Origin: JALCSJ01 sp036788835
GTDB lineage: Bacteria; Bacillota; Negativicutes; Acidaminococcales; Acidaminococcaceae
Length of the DNA stretch: 31,091 nucleotides
NCBI GenBank assembly: GCA_036788835.1
Contig: DAIQMR010000026.1
Location: 1 to 31,091, forward strand
Direction: 5' to 3'
In this document: positions 1-8,077 of the stretch, piece by piece
Position numbering within the stretch: position 1 is the first letter of the stretch
Layout of the letters: the number at the start of each line of letters is the position of its first letter
The notes under the pieces: generated by a model
Told to the model about the DNA's origin: nothing
The model's input: the letters and a program-made list of their open reading frames with translations, nothing else
Database searches by the model: none
Translations under genes and position numbers: made by a program

Positions 1-10
1 ACCAGAACAC

Positions 11-50
11 AAAAACAGGACATTCTCAAATTATTGAGAATGTCCTGTTT
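11..50 (-). terminator. Rho-independent terminator of tRNA-Gly
   Basis: A perfect 17-bp inverted repeat (13-29 with 34-50) encloses the 4-nt loop ATTA. Read on the minus strand it is followed by five T residues (complement of A11-A15). It lies 75 nt past the tRNA 3' end and is well placed to end that transcript. Confidence 0.85.
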
Positions 51-124
51 AATGGGTACGGCGAATCACTGTGCACGATTCTTCACTTCGCCTGTGGCTC
101 GTGAGCGAATCGGCAATCTGCTTA

Positions 125-198
125 TGGAGCGGACAACGGGAATCGGACCCGCATCTAAAGCTTGGGAAGCTTTCGTTCTACCACTGAACTATGTCCGC
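125..198 (-). tRNA. tRNA-Gly (anticodon CCC)
   Basis: The reverse complement folds as a full cloverleaf. The 7-bp acceptor stem pairs GCGGACA with TGTCCGC. The anticodon stem AAAGC/GCTTT encloses the loop TTCCCAA, giving anticodon CCC for glycine. The T stem is GCGGG/CCCGT around the loop TCCGATT. The discriminator base is T and the 3' CCA is encoded at 125-127. The D arm carries the usual AGTTCAGTGGTAGAAC-type sequence. The gene stands alone, with a promoter at 218-246 and a terminator at 11-50. Confidence 0.96.
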
Positions 199-217
199 AT
201 GAAAATTGACACTAAAA

Positions 218-246
218 ATGATACCATAATATTTCTACTTTGGCAA
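218..246 (-). promoter_or_regulatory. Sigma-A promoter of tRNA-Gly
   Basis: On the minus strand, TTGCCA (241-246) and TATCAT (218-223) are separated by exactly 17 bp. The -10 ends 19 bp before the first tRNA base, so a short 5' leader is expected. Confidence 0.7.
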
Positions 247-362
247 TAAATTAATTAATTTGCTTGGCCGTATGTTGTTTAAGTGGCTTTTGGCAGCAGG
301 ATTAGACCAATAGGGGTATTGTATTAGGCTGATAATTTTGCCGAATTCCTTATTAGGGTGGA

Positions 363-391
363 TTGATTTTTTCTTTCATGAGCATTACACT
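363..391 (+). promoter_or_regulatory. Probable promoter of the nrdG-like gene
   Basis: TTGATT (363-368) and TACACT (386-391) are 17 bp apart, 35 bp ahead of the start codon. The rest of 247-426 is AT-rich and shows no gene. Confidence 0.45.
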
Positions 392-426
392 AAAGAAGAT
401 GTTGTTGCGAAGGACGGTAAAAAAAC

Positions 427-1119
427 ATGAAACTTCTAGGACTGCAAAAATTAACTTTATTGGATTATCCTGGCAAAATGGCCTGCACGGTGTTCACGGG
501 TGGCTGCAATTTCCGTTGCCCATTCTGCCATAATTCACCTCTGGTGGTCAATCCCCAGGAACAGGACATTCTGCCCAAGGAAGATTTTTTTGCCTTTTTG
601 CAGGGCCGCAGAGGTCTTCTAGATGGGGTTTGCGTATCCGGTGGGGAGCCTTTGATTCAACCGGATATTGAGGAATTTATCAGCAAAATCAAAGGAATGG
701 GATTTTTAGTGAAATTGGACACTAATGGCAGCTATCCGGAGACTTTAAAATCCCTGATAGACAAGAAATTGGTAGATTATGTGGCCATGGACATAAAAAA
801 CTGCAAGGAACACTATTTTCAGACTAGTGGTACGGACAAAATCGACCTGGCCAGAATGGAAAAAAGCGCAGATTTGCTCATGAAGGGACATGTACCGTAC
901 GAGTTCCGTACGACGGTAGTACGCGAGCTACACACGGCCGAGGATTTTGAGAAAATTGGCCAATGGTTAAGTCCGAATTCCCCCTATTTTCTCCAAGGAT
1001 TTGTGGATTCAGGGGACATAATAGGGGCAGGTTTCTCCGGATACGCCAAAGAAGATATGGAGAAATTCGCTAAAATACTTAGAAAAACGCTAAAAAATGT
1101 TGAAATTCGTGGCATGTGA
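427..1119 (+). CDS. nrdG: Anaerobic ribonucleotide reductase activating protein (radical SAM)
   Basis: This is a radical-SAM glycyl-radical-enzyme activase. In this family a [4Fe-4S] cluster cleaves S-adenosylmethionine to make the 5'-deoxyadenosyl radical that installs the glycyl radical on the reductase. The cluster motif is C27-x3-C31-x2-C34 within CNFRCPFC, and the SAM-contacting SGGEP motif follows at about residue 71. The N-terminus LTLLDYPGK is typical of the NrdG2/PflA-like branch. The 230 residues are somewhat longer than the E. coli-type NrdG. A GAAGGA Shine-Dalgarno lies 12 nt before the ATG. The gene sits 150 bp upstream of nrdD, which supports its partner assignment, but nrdD has its own promoter, so the two may be separately transcribed. 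An activase for another glycyl radical enzyme is possible but less likely here. Confidence 0.88.
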   Translation: MKLLGLQKLTLLDYPGKMACTVFTGGCNFRCPFCHNSPLVVNPQEQDILPKEDFFAFLQGRRGLLDGVCVSGGEPLIQPDIEEFISKIKGMGFLVKLDTNGSYPETLKSLIDKKLVDYVAMDIKNCKEHYFQTSGTDKIDLARMEKSADLLMKGHVPYEFRTTVVRELHTAEDFEKIGQWLSPNSPYFLQGFVDSGDIIGAGFSGYAKEDMEKFAKILRKTLKNVEIRGM

Positions 1120-1133
1120 TTTTTTATGTAAAA

Positions 1134-1149
1134 ACACAATATGTTGTGT
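1134..1149 (+). promoter_or_regulatory. NrdR box 1 (near-consensus)
   Basis: The 16-mer ACACAATATGTTGTGT matches the established NrdR operator consensus ACACWATATATWGTGT at all but one position and is nearly palindromic. NrdR is the ATP/dATP-sensing repressor of ribonucleotide reductase genes. The box is 38 bp upstream of the nrdD -35 element. Confidence 0.8.
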
Positions 1150-1164
1150 TATCCAGGCAAAAAA

Positions 1165-1180
1165 GTTCAAGATATTGTAT
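1165..1180 (+). promoter_or_regulatory. NrdR box 2 (degenerate)
   Basis: GTTCAAGATATTGTAT matches the NrdR consensus at about 11 of 16 positions. It begins exactly 31 bp after box 1, leaving the 15-bp gap usual for paired NrdR boxes. It ends 7 bp before the -35, so bound NrdR would abut RNA polymerase. Confidence 0.55.
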
Positions 1181-1187
1181 ATTTTTC

Positions 1188-1216
1188 TTGACAAGGCAAA
1201 TTGAGAGGACTATAAT
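1188..1216 (+). promoter_or_regulatory. Consensus sigma-A promoter of nrdD
   Basis: TTGACA (1188-1193), a 17-bp spacer, and TATAAT (1211-1216) form a perfect consensus promoter. Transcription should start near 1223, giving a leader of about 47 nt. A promoter this strong fits a gene held down by the adjacent NrdR boxes. Confidence 0.9.
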
Positions 1217-1269
1217 TAACAATACAGCAAACAATTAATTAATAGTAATTATTAAAAGGGGAGAGAAAA

Positions 1270-3639
1270 ATGTACAAGGTAACAAAACGAGACGGGAAAG
1301 TTGTTGAATTCAATATTTCCAAGATCAGCACAGCTATTAGCAAAGCATTTGATTCCGTAGAAAGAAAGTTCAACGAGGATGTCATTGATTTGCTGGCATT
1401 GAGAGTAACTGCCAGTTTCGAAAAGAAAATCAAGGATGACATGATCGCTGTGGAAGATATTCAAGATAGCGTTGAAGAAGTTTTGATTGCTGCTGACTAT
1501 GCAGATGTGGCCAAGAGCTATATTCTATATAGGAAACAGAGAGAAAAAGTTCGCAATATGCAATCCACTATGCTGGACTACAAGAAGGTAGTAGACAGCT
1601 ATGTGAATGTTACTGACTGGCGTGTGAAAGAAAACTCCACTGTTACTTATTCAGTAGGCGGCATGATTCTTTCTAATTCCGGTGCTATCACTGCTAATTA
1701 CTGGCTCAGCGAGATTTATGATCCGGAAGTAGCGGCGGCACACAAGAATGCTGATCTTCATCTCCACGATTTGTCCATGCTGACAGGTTATTGTGCCGGC
1801 TGGTCCCTGAAACAATTGATTCAGGAAGGACTAGGTGGCGTGTCCGGTAAGATTACCTCTGCTCCTGCCAGTCACTTGGTTTCTTTGTGCAACCAAATGG
1901 TCAACTTTTTAGGTATTATGCAGAATGAATGGGCCGGTGCGCAAGCATTTTCTTCCTTTGATACATATTTGGCTCCTTTCGTTAAGGTTGACAACCTGTC
2001 CTACAGAGAAGTTAAGAAATGTATCGAAACATTTATTTTCGGTGTTAATACTCCTTCCCGCTGGGGGACCCAGGCTCCTTTCTCCAATATCACTTTGGAC
2101 TGGACTGTTCCTCACGATTTAGCAGAATTGAACTGCATCGTAGGCGGCAAGGAAATGAATTTCAAGTATAAAGACTGCAAGAAGGAAATGGATATGGTTA
2201 ACAAAGCCTTTATCCAGACCATGATTGAAGGGGATGCCAACGGTCGCGGTTTCCAATATCCTATTCCTACATATTCTATTACAAAAGATTTTGACTGGTC
2301 CGAAACCGAAAACAACAAGCTGTTATTCGAAATGACATCTAAATACGGTACTCCCTATTTCTCTAATTATATCAACAGTGATATGGAGCCCAGCGACGTC
2401 CGCAGTATGTGCTGCCGCCTGCGTCTGGATCTGAGAGAATTAAGAAAGAAATCCGGCGGTTTCTTTGGCAGCGGCGAGAGCACCGGCAGCGTAGGCGTAG
2501 TTACTATCAATATGCCCCGTATCGGTTACCTGGCCAAAGACGAAGCAGATTTCTACAAACGTCTGGACAGAATGATGGATATTGCGGCTCGTTCTTTGAA
2601 GACCAAGAGAACCGTTATTTCCCGTTTGTTAAAAGAAGGCTTCTATCCTTACACTAAGAGATATTTAGCTAACTTTGATAATCACTTTTCCACTATTGGT
2701 CTGGTTGGCATGAATGAAGCCTGTCTGAATGCTAAATGGGTTAAAGAAGATTTGACTCATGAAAAGGCTCAACAATTCACTAAAGAAGTTTTGAACCACA
2801 TGAGAGAAAGGTTGTCCGACTATCAGGAAGAGTACGGCGACCTGTACAATCTGGAAGCTACTCCTGCCGAGTCCACCGCATATCGTCTGGCTAAGCACGA
2901 TGTGGAGAAATATCCCGATATTATTACTGCCAGCGAGCACGGTAAGACTCCTTATTACACCAATAGCTCTCATTTACCTGTAGGCTATACGGACGATATT
3001 TTCTCCGCTTTGGACGTACAGGATGATTTGCAGACATTATACACATCCGGAACGGTGTTCCATGCTTTCTTAGGCGAGAAGCTGCCTAGCTGGAAGGCTG
3101 CAGCTGAACTGGTCAAGAAGATCGCTTCTAACTATAAGCTGCCCTACTACACTTTGTCCCCGACTTATTCCGTTTGCAAGAATCATGGTTATATTGCCGG
3201 TGAAGTTTACAAGTGCCCGGATTGCGGGGAGGAGACTGAGGTTTATAGCCGCATTACCGGATACTATCGTCCTGTGAAGAATTGGAATGATGGTAAGGCG
3301 GAGGAATTTAAGGAACGTAAGTTATACAATGTTCTTGATTCTAAGCTGACTCATGATGGTCCCAAAGAAGGGAAAAAAGAGGCTAAAGTTGTAAGAGCTG
3401 GCGCAGAGGAAGACCAAATCCTGCTTTTCACTACAAAAACCTGCCCTAACTGCAAGATGGCCAAGACTTTCTTGGATGATGCCAACGTGAAATACAAGGT
3501 CATTAATGCTGATGAGAATGCCGGTTTGGTAAAACAGTTTAGAGTTATGAGCGCACCGACTCTGATTACTGTTGAACACGGAGATGTGGAAAGATACGTT
3601 AACGCTTCCAATATCCGTAAGTTCGCGGAAAGCAAATAA
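1270..3639 (+). CDS. nrdD: Anaerobic ribonucleoside-triphosphate reductase with C-terminal redoxin domain
   Basis: This is a class III ribonucleotide reductase, which makes dNTPs from NTPs under anaerobiosis in the cytoplasm. Residues about 3-95 form an ATP-cone, the allosteric dATP/ATP sensor. C175 (in GYCAGW) and the C381-C382 pair (in RSMCCRL) lie where the active-site cysteines are expected. The zinc site is C-x2-H followed by CPDC at about 640-655. The radical glycine is G664 in RITGYYRPV. After a charged linker (about 690-712), residues 715-789 form a glutaredoxin/NrdH-like fold with CPNC at 725-728 and a SAPT cis-proline motif. This tail is not part of the classical enzyme and suggests a built-in dithiol reductant. 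The start is set by AAAAGGGGAG just upstream. At 789 residues it is longer than typical NrdD because of the fusion. Confidence 0.95.
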   Translation: MYKVTKRDGKVVEFNISKISTAISKAFDSVERKFNEDVIDLLALRVTASFEKKIKDDMIAVEDIQDSVEEVLIAADYADVAKSYILYRKQREKVRNMQSTMLDYKKVVDSYVNVTDWRVKENSTVTYSVGGMILSNSGAITANYWLSEIYDPEVAAAHKNADLHLHDLSMLTGYCAGWSLKQLIQEGLGGVSGKITSAPASHLVSLCNQMVNFLGIMQNEWAGAQAFSSFDTYLAPFVKVDNLSYREVKKCIETFIFGVNTPSRWGTQAPFSNITLDWTVPHDLAELNCIVGGKEMNFKYKDCKKEMDMVNKAFIQTMIEGDANGRGFQYPIPTYSITKDFDWSETENNKLLFEMTSKYGTPYFSNYINSDMEPSDVRSMCCRLRLDLRELRKKSGGFFGSGESTGSVGVVTINMPRIGYLAKDEADFYKRLDRMMDIAARSLKTKRTVISRLLKEGFYPYTKRYLANFDNHFSTIGLVGMNEACLNAKWVKEDLTHEKAQQFTKEVLNHMRERLSDYQEEYGDLYNLEATPAESTAYRLAKHDVEKYPDIITASEHGKTPYYTNSSHLPVGYTDDIFSALDVQDDLQTLYTSGTVFHAFLGEKLPSWKAAAELVKKIASNYKLPYYTLSPTYSVCKNHGYIAGEVYKCPDCGEETEVYSRITGYYRPVKNWNDGKAEEFKERKLYNVLDSKLTHDGPKEGKKEAKVVRAGAEEDQILLFTTKTCPNCKMAKTFLDDANVKYKVINADENAGLVKQFRVMSAPTLITVEHGDVERYVNASNIRKFAESK

Positions 3640-3653
3640 AAAAACTAGATTCA

Positions 3654-3683
3654 AAAAGGCGTTGGCTGTTGCCAACGCCTTTT
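3654..3683 (+). terminator. Rho-independent terminator of nrdD
   Basis: A 13-bp perfect stem (3654-3666 with 3671-3683) around the loop TGTT has a GC-rich core and ends in four T residues. It starts 15 bp after the nrdD stop codon. Confidence 0.85.
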
Positions 3684-3765
3684 GTGTAAAATGACCGCTG
3701 AGCACTAAAAGCGGGAGATGTTACTGAACTTTTAGTGGATGCTGTAAGCTAAACGATTATTTCTG

Positions 3766-3774
3766 TGCTATAAT
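3766..3774 (+). promoter_or_regulatory. Extended -10 promoter of ftsH
   Basis: TGCTATAAT (3766-3774) is a perfect extended -10. No good -35 lies 17 bp upstream, consistent with the extended element compensating. A 9-bp inverted repeat (3703-3711 with 3729-3737) lies just upstream. Confidence 0.6.
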
Positions 3775-3804
3775 TAACTAGCGGATTTATGAAAGGAGAA
3801 CATT

Positions 3805-5706
3805 GTGAATATGGAAAACAAAAATCCTAAACGACCACTTATTTATTATTACATCGGCGCGCTGTTGATCATTATGCTTATCAATACAGTTATTTCGCCT
3901 TTGTTCTTTCAAACCAAGGTCAGTGAGGTATCATATACCAATTTTCTGCAAATGGTAGATGCAGGGAAGGGGTCCAAGGTAGAAATCACCAAAGACAGAA
4001 TAGCTCTTTTGTGCAAGGAGAATGATAAAGACGTTATTTACGTTACCGGCCGGGTAGAGGACCCTGATCTGGTTAATCGTTTAATGAAAGCCAAGGTAGA
4101 ATTTTCTCAGGTTGTGCCTAAAGAAGAATCTCCAATTAGCAAGTTCTTTAATAACTGGATTCTGCCTTTTATTATCTTCTTCTTTATCGGGCAATTAATT
4201 ATGCGTTATCTGTTGCCTAAAATGGGCGGCGGAGCCGGTAATAACTTTATGAGTTTTGGCAAAAGTAATGCTAAAATCTATGTAGAGGCACAAAGCGGCA
4301 AAACCTTTGCTGATGTGGCCGGTCAGGACGAGGCCAAGGATGCACTTCAGGAGTTGGTAGATTTTCTCCACGATCCATCCAGATATACGGCCATCGGAGC
4401 CACTATGCCTAAAGGCGCCTTGCTGGTTGGCCCGCCCGGCACAGGCAAAACGTTGCTGGCTAAAGCAGTCGCCGGGGAAGCGAAAGTTCCGTTCTTCTCT
4501 ATTTCCGGTTCAGAATTTATTGAAATGTTCGTAGGAATGGGGGCTGCTCGTGTTCGTGACTTGTTTAAACAAGCCCAGGAAAAAGCTCCCTGCATTGTTT
4601 TTATTGATGAAATTGATGCTATCGGCAAAAAACGTGACAGTGGTCAATTCGGCAGCAACGATGAAAGAGAGCAGACACTTAACCAATTACTGGCTGAGAT
4701 GGATGGCTTTGATGGCAGCAAAGGGGTTATTATTCTAGCTGCAACCAACCGTCCGGAAGTTTTGGACAAGGCCTTGCTGCGTCCCGGTCGTTTTGACAGG
4801 CGTATTCCCGTAGAGCTGCCCGACCTGAAAGGCCGTGAAGCCATTCTGAAAGTCCATTCTCATGACGTGGCCATGGATCCGGGCATTGATTTTAAGAGTA
4901 TAGCCTTAGCCACCAGCGGTGCTTCCGGGGCCGATTTGGCCAATATTGTCAATGAAGCGGCTCTTCGTGCTGTCCGTATGGGCAGGCAAAAAGTCAGTCA
5001 GGAAGACTTGGAAGAATCCGTGGAAGTAGTAATTGCCGGAGCACAAAGAAAAGGCGCTGTAATTCCAGAAAAGGAAAAGAAAATTATTGCTTATCATGAG
5101 ATTGGTCACGCTCTGGTAGCAGCGGAACAAAAAAATTCCGCCCCTGTTCACAAGATAACCATTATTCCCCGTACATCGGGAGCACTTGGTTACACAATGC
5201 AGGTAGCTCAGGAAGAGACCCTGCTTATGAGCAAGGACGAAATGTTTAATAAGATTGTTACTTTAACCGGAGGCCGCAGCGCTGAAGAAGTGATTTTCAA
5301 CACAGTTACCAGCGGTGCCTCTAATGATATTGAACAGGCTACCAAGCTGGCAAGAGCCATGGTAACACGCTATGGTATGAGCAATCAGTTTGACATGGTT
5401 GCCTTGGAAACTGTGAACAACGCATATCTAAGCGGTGACACGTCACTGGCTTGTTCCCCGGAGACGGCAGCAAAAATCGATGATGAAGTTTTTGCTACTA
5501 TCAAGAAAGCTCACAATATGGCTAAAGAAATTATTACTAACCACCGGGAGAAAATGGACGAACTGGCCAAGTATTTGCTAGAGAAGGAAACCATTACCGG
5601 CGAGGAATTCATGAAGATATTGAAAGGCGAGGCTCCAACAGAAACTCCTCCCAGGGAACAGCAGGACACTGTGGCTGTATCGCAAACTCAACCGGGTGCC
5701 GAATAA
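3805..5706 (+). CDS. ftsH: ATP-dependent zinc metalloprotease FtsH
   Basis: FtsH is a membrane-anchored hexameric AAA+ protease that degrades misfolded membrane proteins and short-lived regulators. Two transmembrane helices lie at about 12-35 and 117-137, with the small extracytoplasmic domain between them. The AAA module shows Walker A GPPGTGKT at 209-216, Walker B IVFIDEID at about 264-271, and the second region of homology ending in RPGRFDRR. The zinc site is H431-E432-I-G-H435; most FtsH proteins have HEAGH, so the Ile is a mild variant. A later Asp in SNDIEQAT is the likely third ligand. The 633-residue length is normal. The GTG at 3805 is chosen because GAAAGGAG lies 6 nt upstream; an ATG at 3811 is the alternative. 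The gene is monocistronic, between two terminators. Confidence 0.96.
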   Translation: MNMENKNPKRPLIYYYIGALLIIMLINTVISPLFFQTKVSEVSYTNFLQMVDAGKGSKVEITKDRIALLCKENDKDVIYVTGRVEDPDLVNRLMKAKVEFSQVVPKEESPISKFFNNWILPFIIFFFIGQLIMRYLLPKMGGGAGNNFMSFGKSNAKIYVEAQSGKTFADVAGQDEAKDALQELVDFLHDPSRYTAIGATMPKGALLVGPPGTGKTLLAKAVAGEAKVPFFSISGSEFIEMFVGMGAARVRDLFKQAQEKAPCIVFIDEIDAIGKKRDSGQFGSNDEREQTLNQLLAEMDGFDGSKGVIILAATNRPEVLDKALLRPGRFDRRIPVELPDLKGREAILKVHSHDVAMDPGIDFKSIALATSGASGADLANIVNEAALRAVRMGRQKVSQEDLEESVEVVIAGAQRKGAVIPEKEKKIIAYHEIGHALVAAEQKNSAPVHKITIIPRTSGALGYTMQVAQEETLLMSKDEMFNKIVTLTGGRSAEEVIFNTVTSGASNDIEQATKLARAMVTRYGMSNQFDMVALETVNNAYLSGDTSLACSPETAAKIDDEVFATIKKAHNMAKEIITNHREKMDELAKYLLEKETITGEEFMKILKGEAPTETPPREQQDTVAVSQTQPGAE

Positions 5707-5718
5707 TAGAACAACAAA

Positions 5719-5768
5719 AAATGGTCTGTAACGTAATGACGAATCTGTCATTTTGTTACAGACCATTT
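5719..5768. terminator. Bidirectional terminator between ftsH and the convergent gene
   Basis: A 14-bp stem (5719-5732 with 5755-5768) contains an inner 6-bp stem (5735-5740 with 5747-5752). A-rich sequence precedes it and T-rich sequence follows it, so it can stop ftsH on the plus strand and the gene ending at 5781 on the minus strand. Confidence 0.75.
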
Positions 5769-5780
5769 CATTTGGTGCTT

Positions 5781-7379
5781 TTAGTCATTTTCATGGATTA
5801 AATCATCTAAGAAATCATTAATGCTTATTTTTTTATTGTTCAAAATAGCATCAATTCTAAAAGTAAGATAGGGATTTTGGCAAAGCTCCTTGCCCTTAAT
5901 GAGACCGAGCCGCAGGCTAGGGGTAATGCTCTTTGAGGGCCATTTTTCTAAGGTGTTGATGGCAGCTGCTCTTGTGACGTCAAAGATGGAGGTTAATCCT
6001 GCTACAATAAACTCTCTGCCCACACCCGGTTTGTTGCTTAAAGCGCTGAGAATGGGGCTCAGACAGCGTGCATCTTTCATGTAATTATCTAAATTTTTCT
6101 TAGCTAGATTCAGGGCAGTGTTAAAAATCCGTTTATTTCCGGTCCGCAGAAGAACACCATAGAGTTCCGTCCGCCGGGGGTCTTCCTTGAGCAGCTTAAG
6201 CAGGTCGGCATTAATATCCAGTCCCATATCCATGGCAAAATCAATCACTAGGTAATTTACCCGGCCTTTTTTGTCCGTCAAGTGTTTGGTAACGTCATTT
6301 CGCCAATCTTTGCTAAAGAGCAGTTTTTCTGCTTCACTGAGGAGCAGATGGCATTGGTTTGCGCCAAGCATATCCCATTTCTGGTTTTCCGCTATAATAT
6401 CCAATAATTCTGTTAAGCGATACAGCCAATAGGCAATTAAAAGTTCCTTACAATGTTTTTGGGCAAGCTTAAGAAGCTTGTCAAGCAAATCTGCCAAATC
6501 AATAACAGGGAGAATATGGTCTGTTTCGGAGAATTCCGGATTGGCATCAAGCAATAAAATCATATAATATGTGACAGTTCGCAGAATGCCTAAGAGCATA
6601 TCTTTGCTGAGCAGGGGGTTATCGACGGCATTCAGCAGATGACCTTCTTTAATAATAATTAAAGCCACGGCAGGATAAATAACGGAAATATCGCTGCCAT
6701 AGGTCAAAAGCCAGTCTTGCTTTTCTTTGGTATCAAAGTCATAGGATTCCATGGCATAGAGTTTGCCCCAGCCCCGGGTATGGGTGAGAATATCCCAGAA
6801 ATCATTCTGACTGAGCTCATTGTTTATTTCACAAGCAAAAATCACATGGACGGTGAATTCCTCGCAACGAGCCAGCAAAAGCAAGTCTTTGTGAAGCTTT
6901 TTGGTTTGGACAGGATTGTCCGGATTCAGAAGACTTAAGCCACAAATCAAAATAGCGAACTTTACTGCTTCCCGTTCCGGTGCATGATAAAGGAACTCCA
7001 TAGCAAGAGCCTGCAGGACGGGAGGGACTTTGTCCTGAGATAATTTTTCCATGAGTATTTCATGGTACAAAATACATTCAGAAGCACAAACTTCATAATA
7101 CAAAGACAGAGCATTTTTTTCGGTAGGATCTTTGCTATAGTCTTCTGTAAGTTGAAAAATCTTTTCGGCTAAAGGCTTTTTTTCTTCCTCGGCAAACACG
7201 GAAATATAACCGTCTTCCGAGCCCAGTTCTATACCAAATTGAGAGCCGGGAGTATCGGCAGACCGGTCAGGCAGTGTATCGGAAGCAAAACAGCCTTCCT
7301 CATCAATATTATTTTTTACATAGGAGAAAAGACTTTCCCCGGTTAGCCAAGGGGACTTTTCTGTTTGCTTTTGTATCAT
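5781..7379 (-). CDS. Unrecognised helical-repeat protein, 532 residues
   Basis: I do not recognise a family. No signal peptide or convincing membrane span is visible. The sequence is mostly amphipathic helices rich in Leu, Asp, Glu and Lys, and the last 150 residues (for example RAAAINTLEKWPS and the GVLLRTGNKRIFNTAL region) resemble HEAT/ARM-type repeats, which usually mediate protein contacts. The N-terminal 60 residues look less ordered and acidic. The start at 7379 has AAAAGGAT about 10 nt upstream. The gene lies 23 bp after a secreted-protein gene on the same strand, so the two probably share the promoter at 8049-8077. A functional link to that secreted protein is only implied by operon structure. 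Confidence 0.8.
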   Translation of the reverse strand: MIQKQTEKSPWLTGESLFSYVKNNIDEEGCFASDTLPDRSADTPGSQFGIELGSEDGYISVFAEEEKKPLAEKIFQLTEDYSKDPTEKNALSLYYEVCASECILYHEILMEKLSQDKVPPVLQALAMEFLYHAPEREAVKFAILICGLSLLNPDNPVQTKKLHKDLLLLARCEEFTVHVIFACEINNELSQNDFWDILTHTRGWGKLYAMESYDFDTKEKQDWLLTYGSDISVIYPAVALIIIKEGHLLNAVDNPLLSKDMLLGILRTVTYYMILLLDANPEFSETDHILPVIDLADLLDKLLKLAQKHCKELLIAYWLYRLTELLDIIAENQKWDMLGANQCHLLLSEAEKLLFSKDWRNDVTKHLTDKKGRVNYLVIDFAMDMGLDINADLLKLLKEDPRRTELYGVLLRTGNKRIFNTALNLAKKNLDNYMKDARCLSPILSALSNKPGVGREFIVAGLTSIFDVTRAAAINTLEKWPSKSITPSLRLGLIKGKELCQNPYLTFRIDAILNNKKISINDFLDDLIHEND

Positions 7380-7402
7380 AAGGCAGGATCCTTTTTATTT
7401 GT

Positions 7403-8011
7403 TTAATTCTTGGAAATTTCTTTGGCGAATTCCCGGCAAATACGGCCTAACATACCGGAAGTATCGGTTTCGTCATTACGTTCTCTGCTGTCCCGGCCGG
7501 AATAAATTTCTTTGCCGGTAACACTGTCGGTAACACTGAAATTTAAAATTGCAACCGCATGAGGAACATCTTTGGCAGGGTGATGGACAACCTCTTCCGT
7601 GGGAACAGTGACAACTATATCATTGCCGTGTTCATCTTTGCCAACGGTTTTTTTATCCACAGTCCTGGTTTCATCATAGGCATCTTCGTGAACGGTGAAA
7701 ACGCCCAGCCCTTCTACCATAACGGCAATGTTAACGGAAGCTTTACCACGGCCGGGGGAAGCAGGACCTACTTTCATGTTTCTGCTGCTTAAAGCGTCTT
7801 TCAGGGCAGAGGTGACTCTGCCGTTCAGGTCATAATCTGCCCGGTAGGTAGGCTCGCTGTAATTTTGGGCCTTCACCTCAGTTATGGTTGCGTTTTTAAC
7901 TCGGGAAAAATTATAATTTTTATCTTTTTGATGAGACCTTTCTCCTGAAGAGAGGCCGGGAATGGTAAGTAAAAACATAAAAGTTGCCAAAACAGTCAAA
8001 AATTTTTTCAT
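7403..8011 (-). CDS. Secreted protein of unknown function, 202 residues
   Basis: An N-terminal signal peptide is clear: MKK, a hydrophobic stretch to about residue 18, then a polar cleavage region near GLSSG. There is no lipobox cysteine. The mature part alternates short beta-like strands with charged loops. Its middle contains ALKDALSSRNMKV and SVNIAVMVEGLGVF, a layout seen in small envelope proteins that sum a variable and a conserved strand region. I cannot name a family. The start is well supported by GAGGAGGT 7 nt upstream of the ATG. It is the first gene of a two-gene unit with the helical-repeat protein downstream. Confidence 0.8.
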   Translation of the reverse strand: MKKFLTVLATFMFLLTIPGLSSGERSHQKDKNYNFSRVKNATITEVKAQNYSEPTYRADYDLNGRVTSALKDALSSRNMKVGPASPGRGKASVNIAVMVEGLGVFTVHEDAYDETRTVDKKTVGKDEHGNDIVVTVPTEEVVHHPAKDVPHAVAILNFSVTDSVTGKEIYSGRDSRERNDETDTSGMLGRICREFAKEISKN

Positions 8012-8048
8012 ATTAAAACCTCCTCAAAAATTATAATTATCTGTATTA

Positions 8049-8077
8049 ATTATACCATATTGCAGGCATCTACTCAA
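8049..8077 (-). promoter_or_regulatory. Promoter of the secreted/helical-repeat gene pair
   Basis: On the minus strand, TTGAGT (8072-8077) and a perfect TATAAT (8049-8054) are 17 bp apart. The -35 overlaps the last codons of the upstream MocR-type gene, and no terminator separates them, so readthrough from that gene is also possible. Confidence 0.75.

Noticed and set aside
34..249. 71-codon open frame over the first 250 bases
   Set aside because: It runs across the tRNA-Gly gene on the opposite strand and its terminator; no Shine-Dalgarno and no protein-like features.
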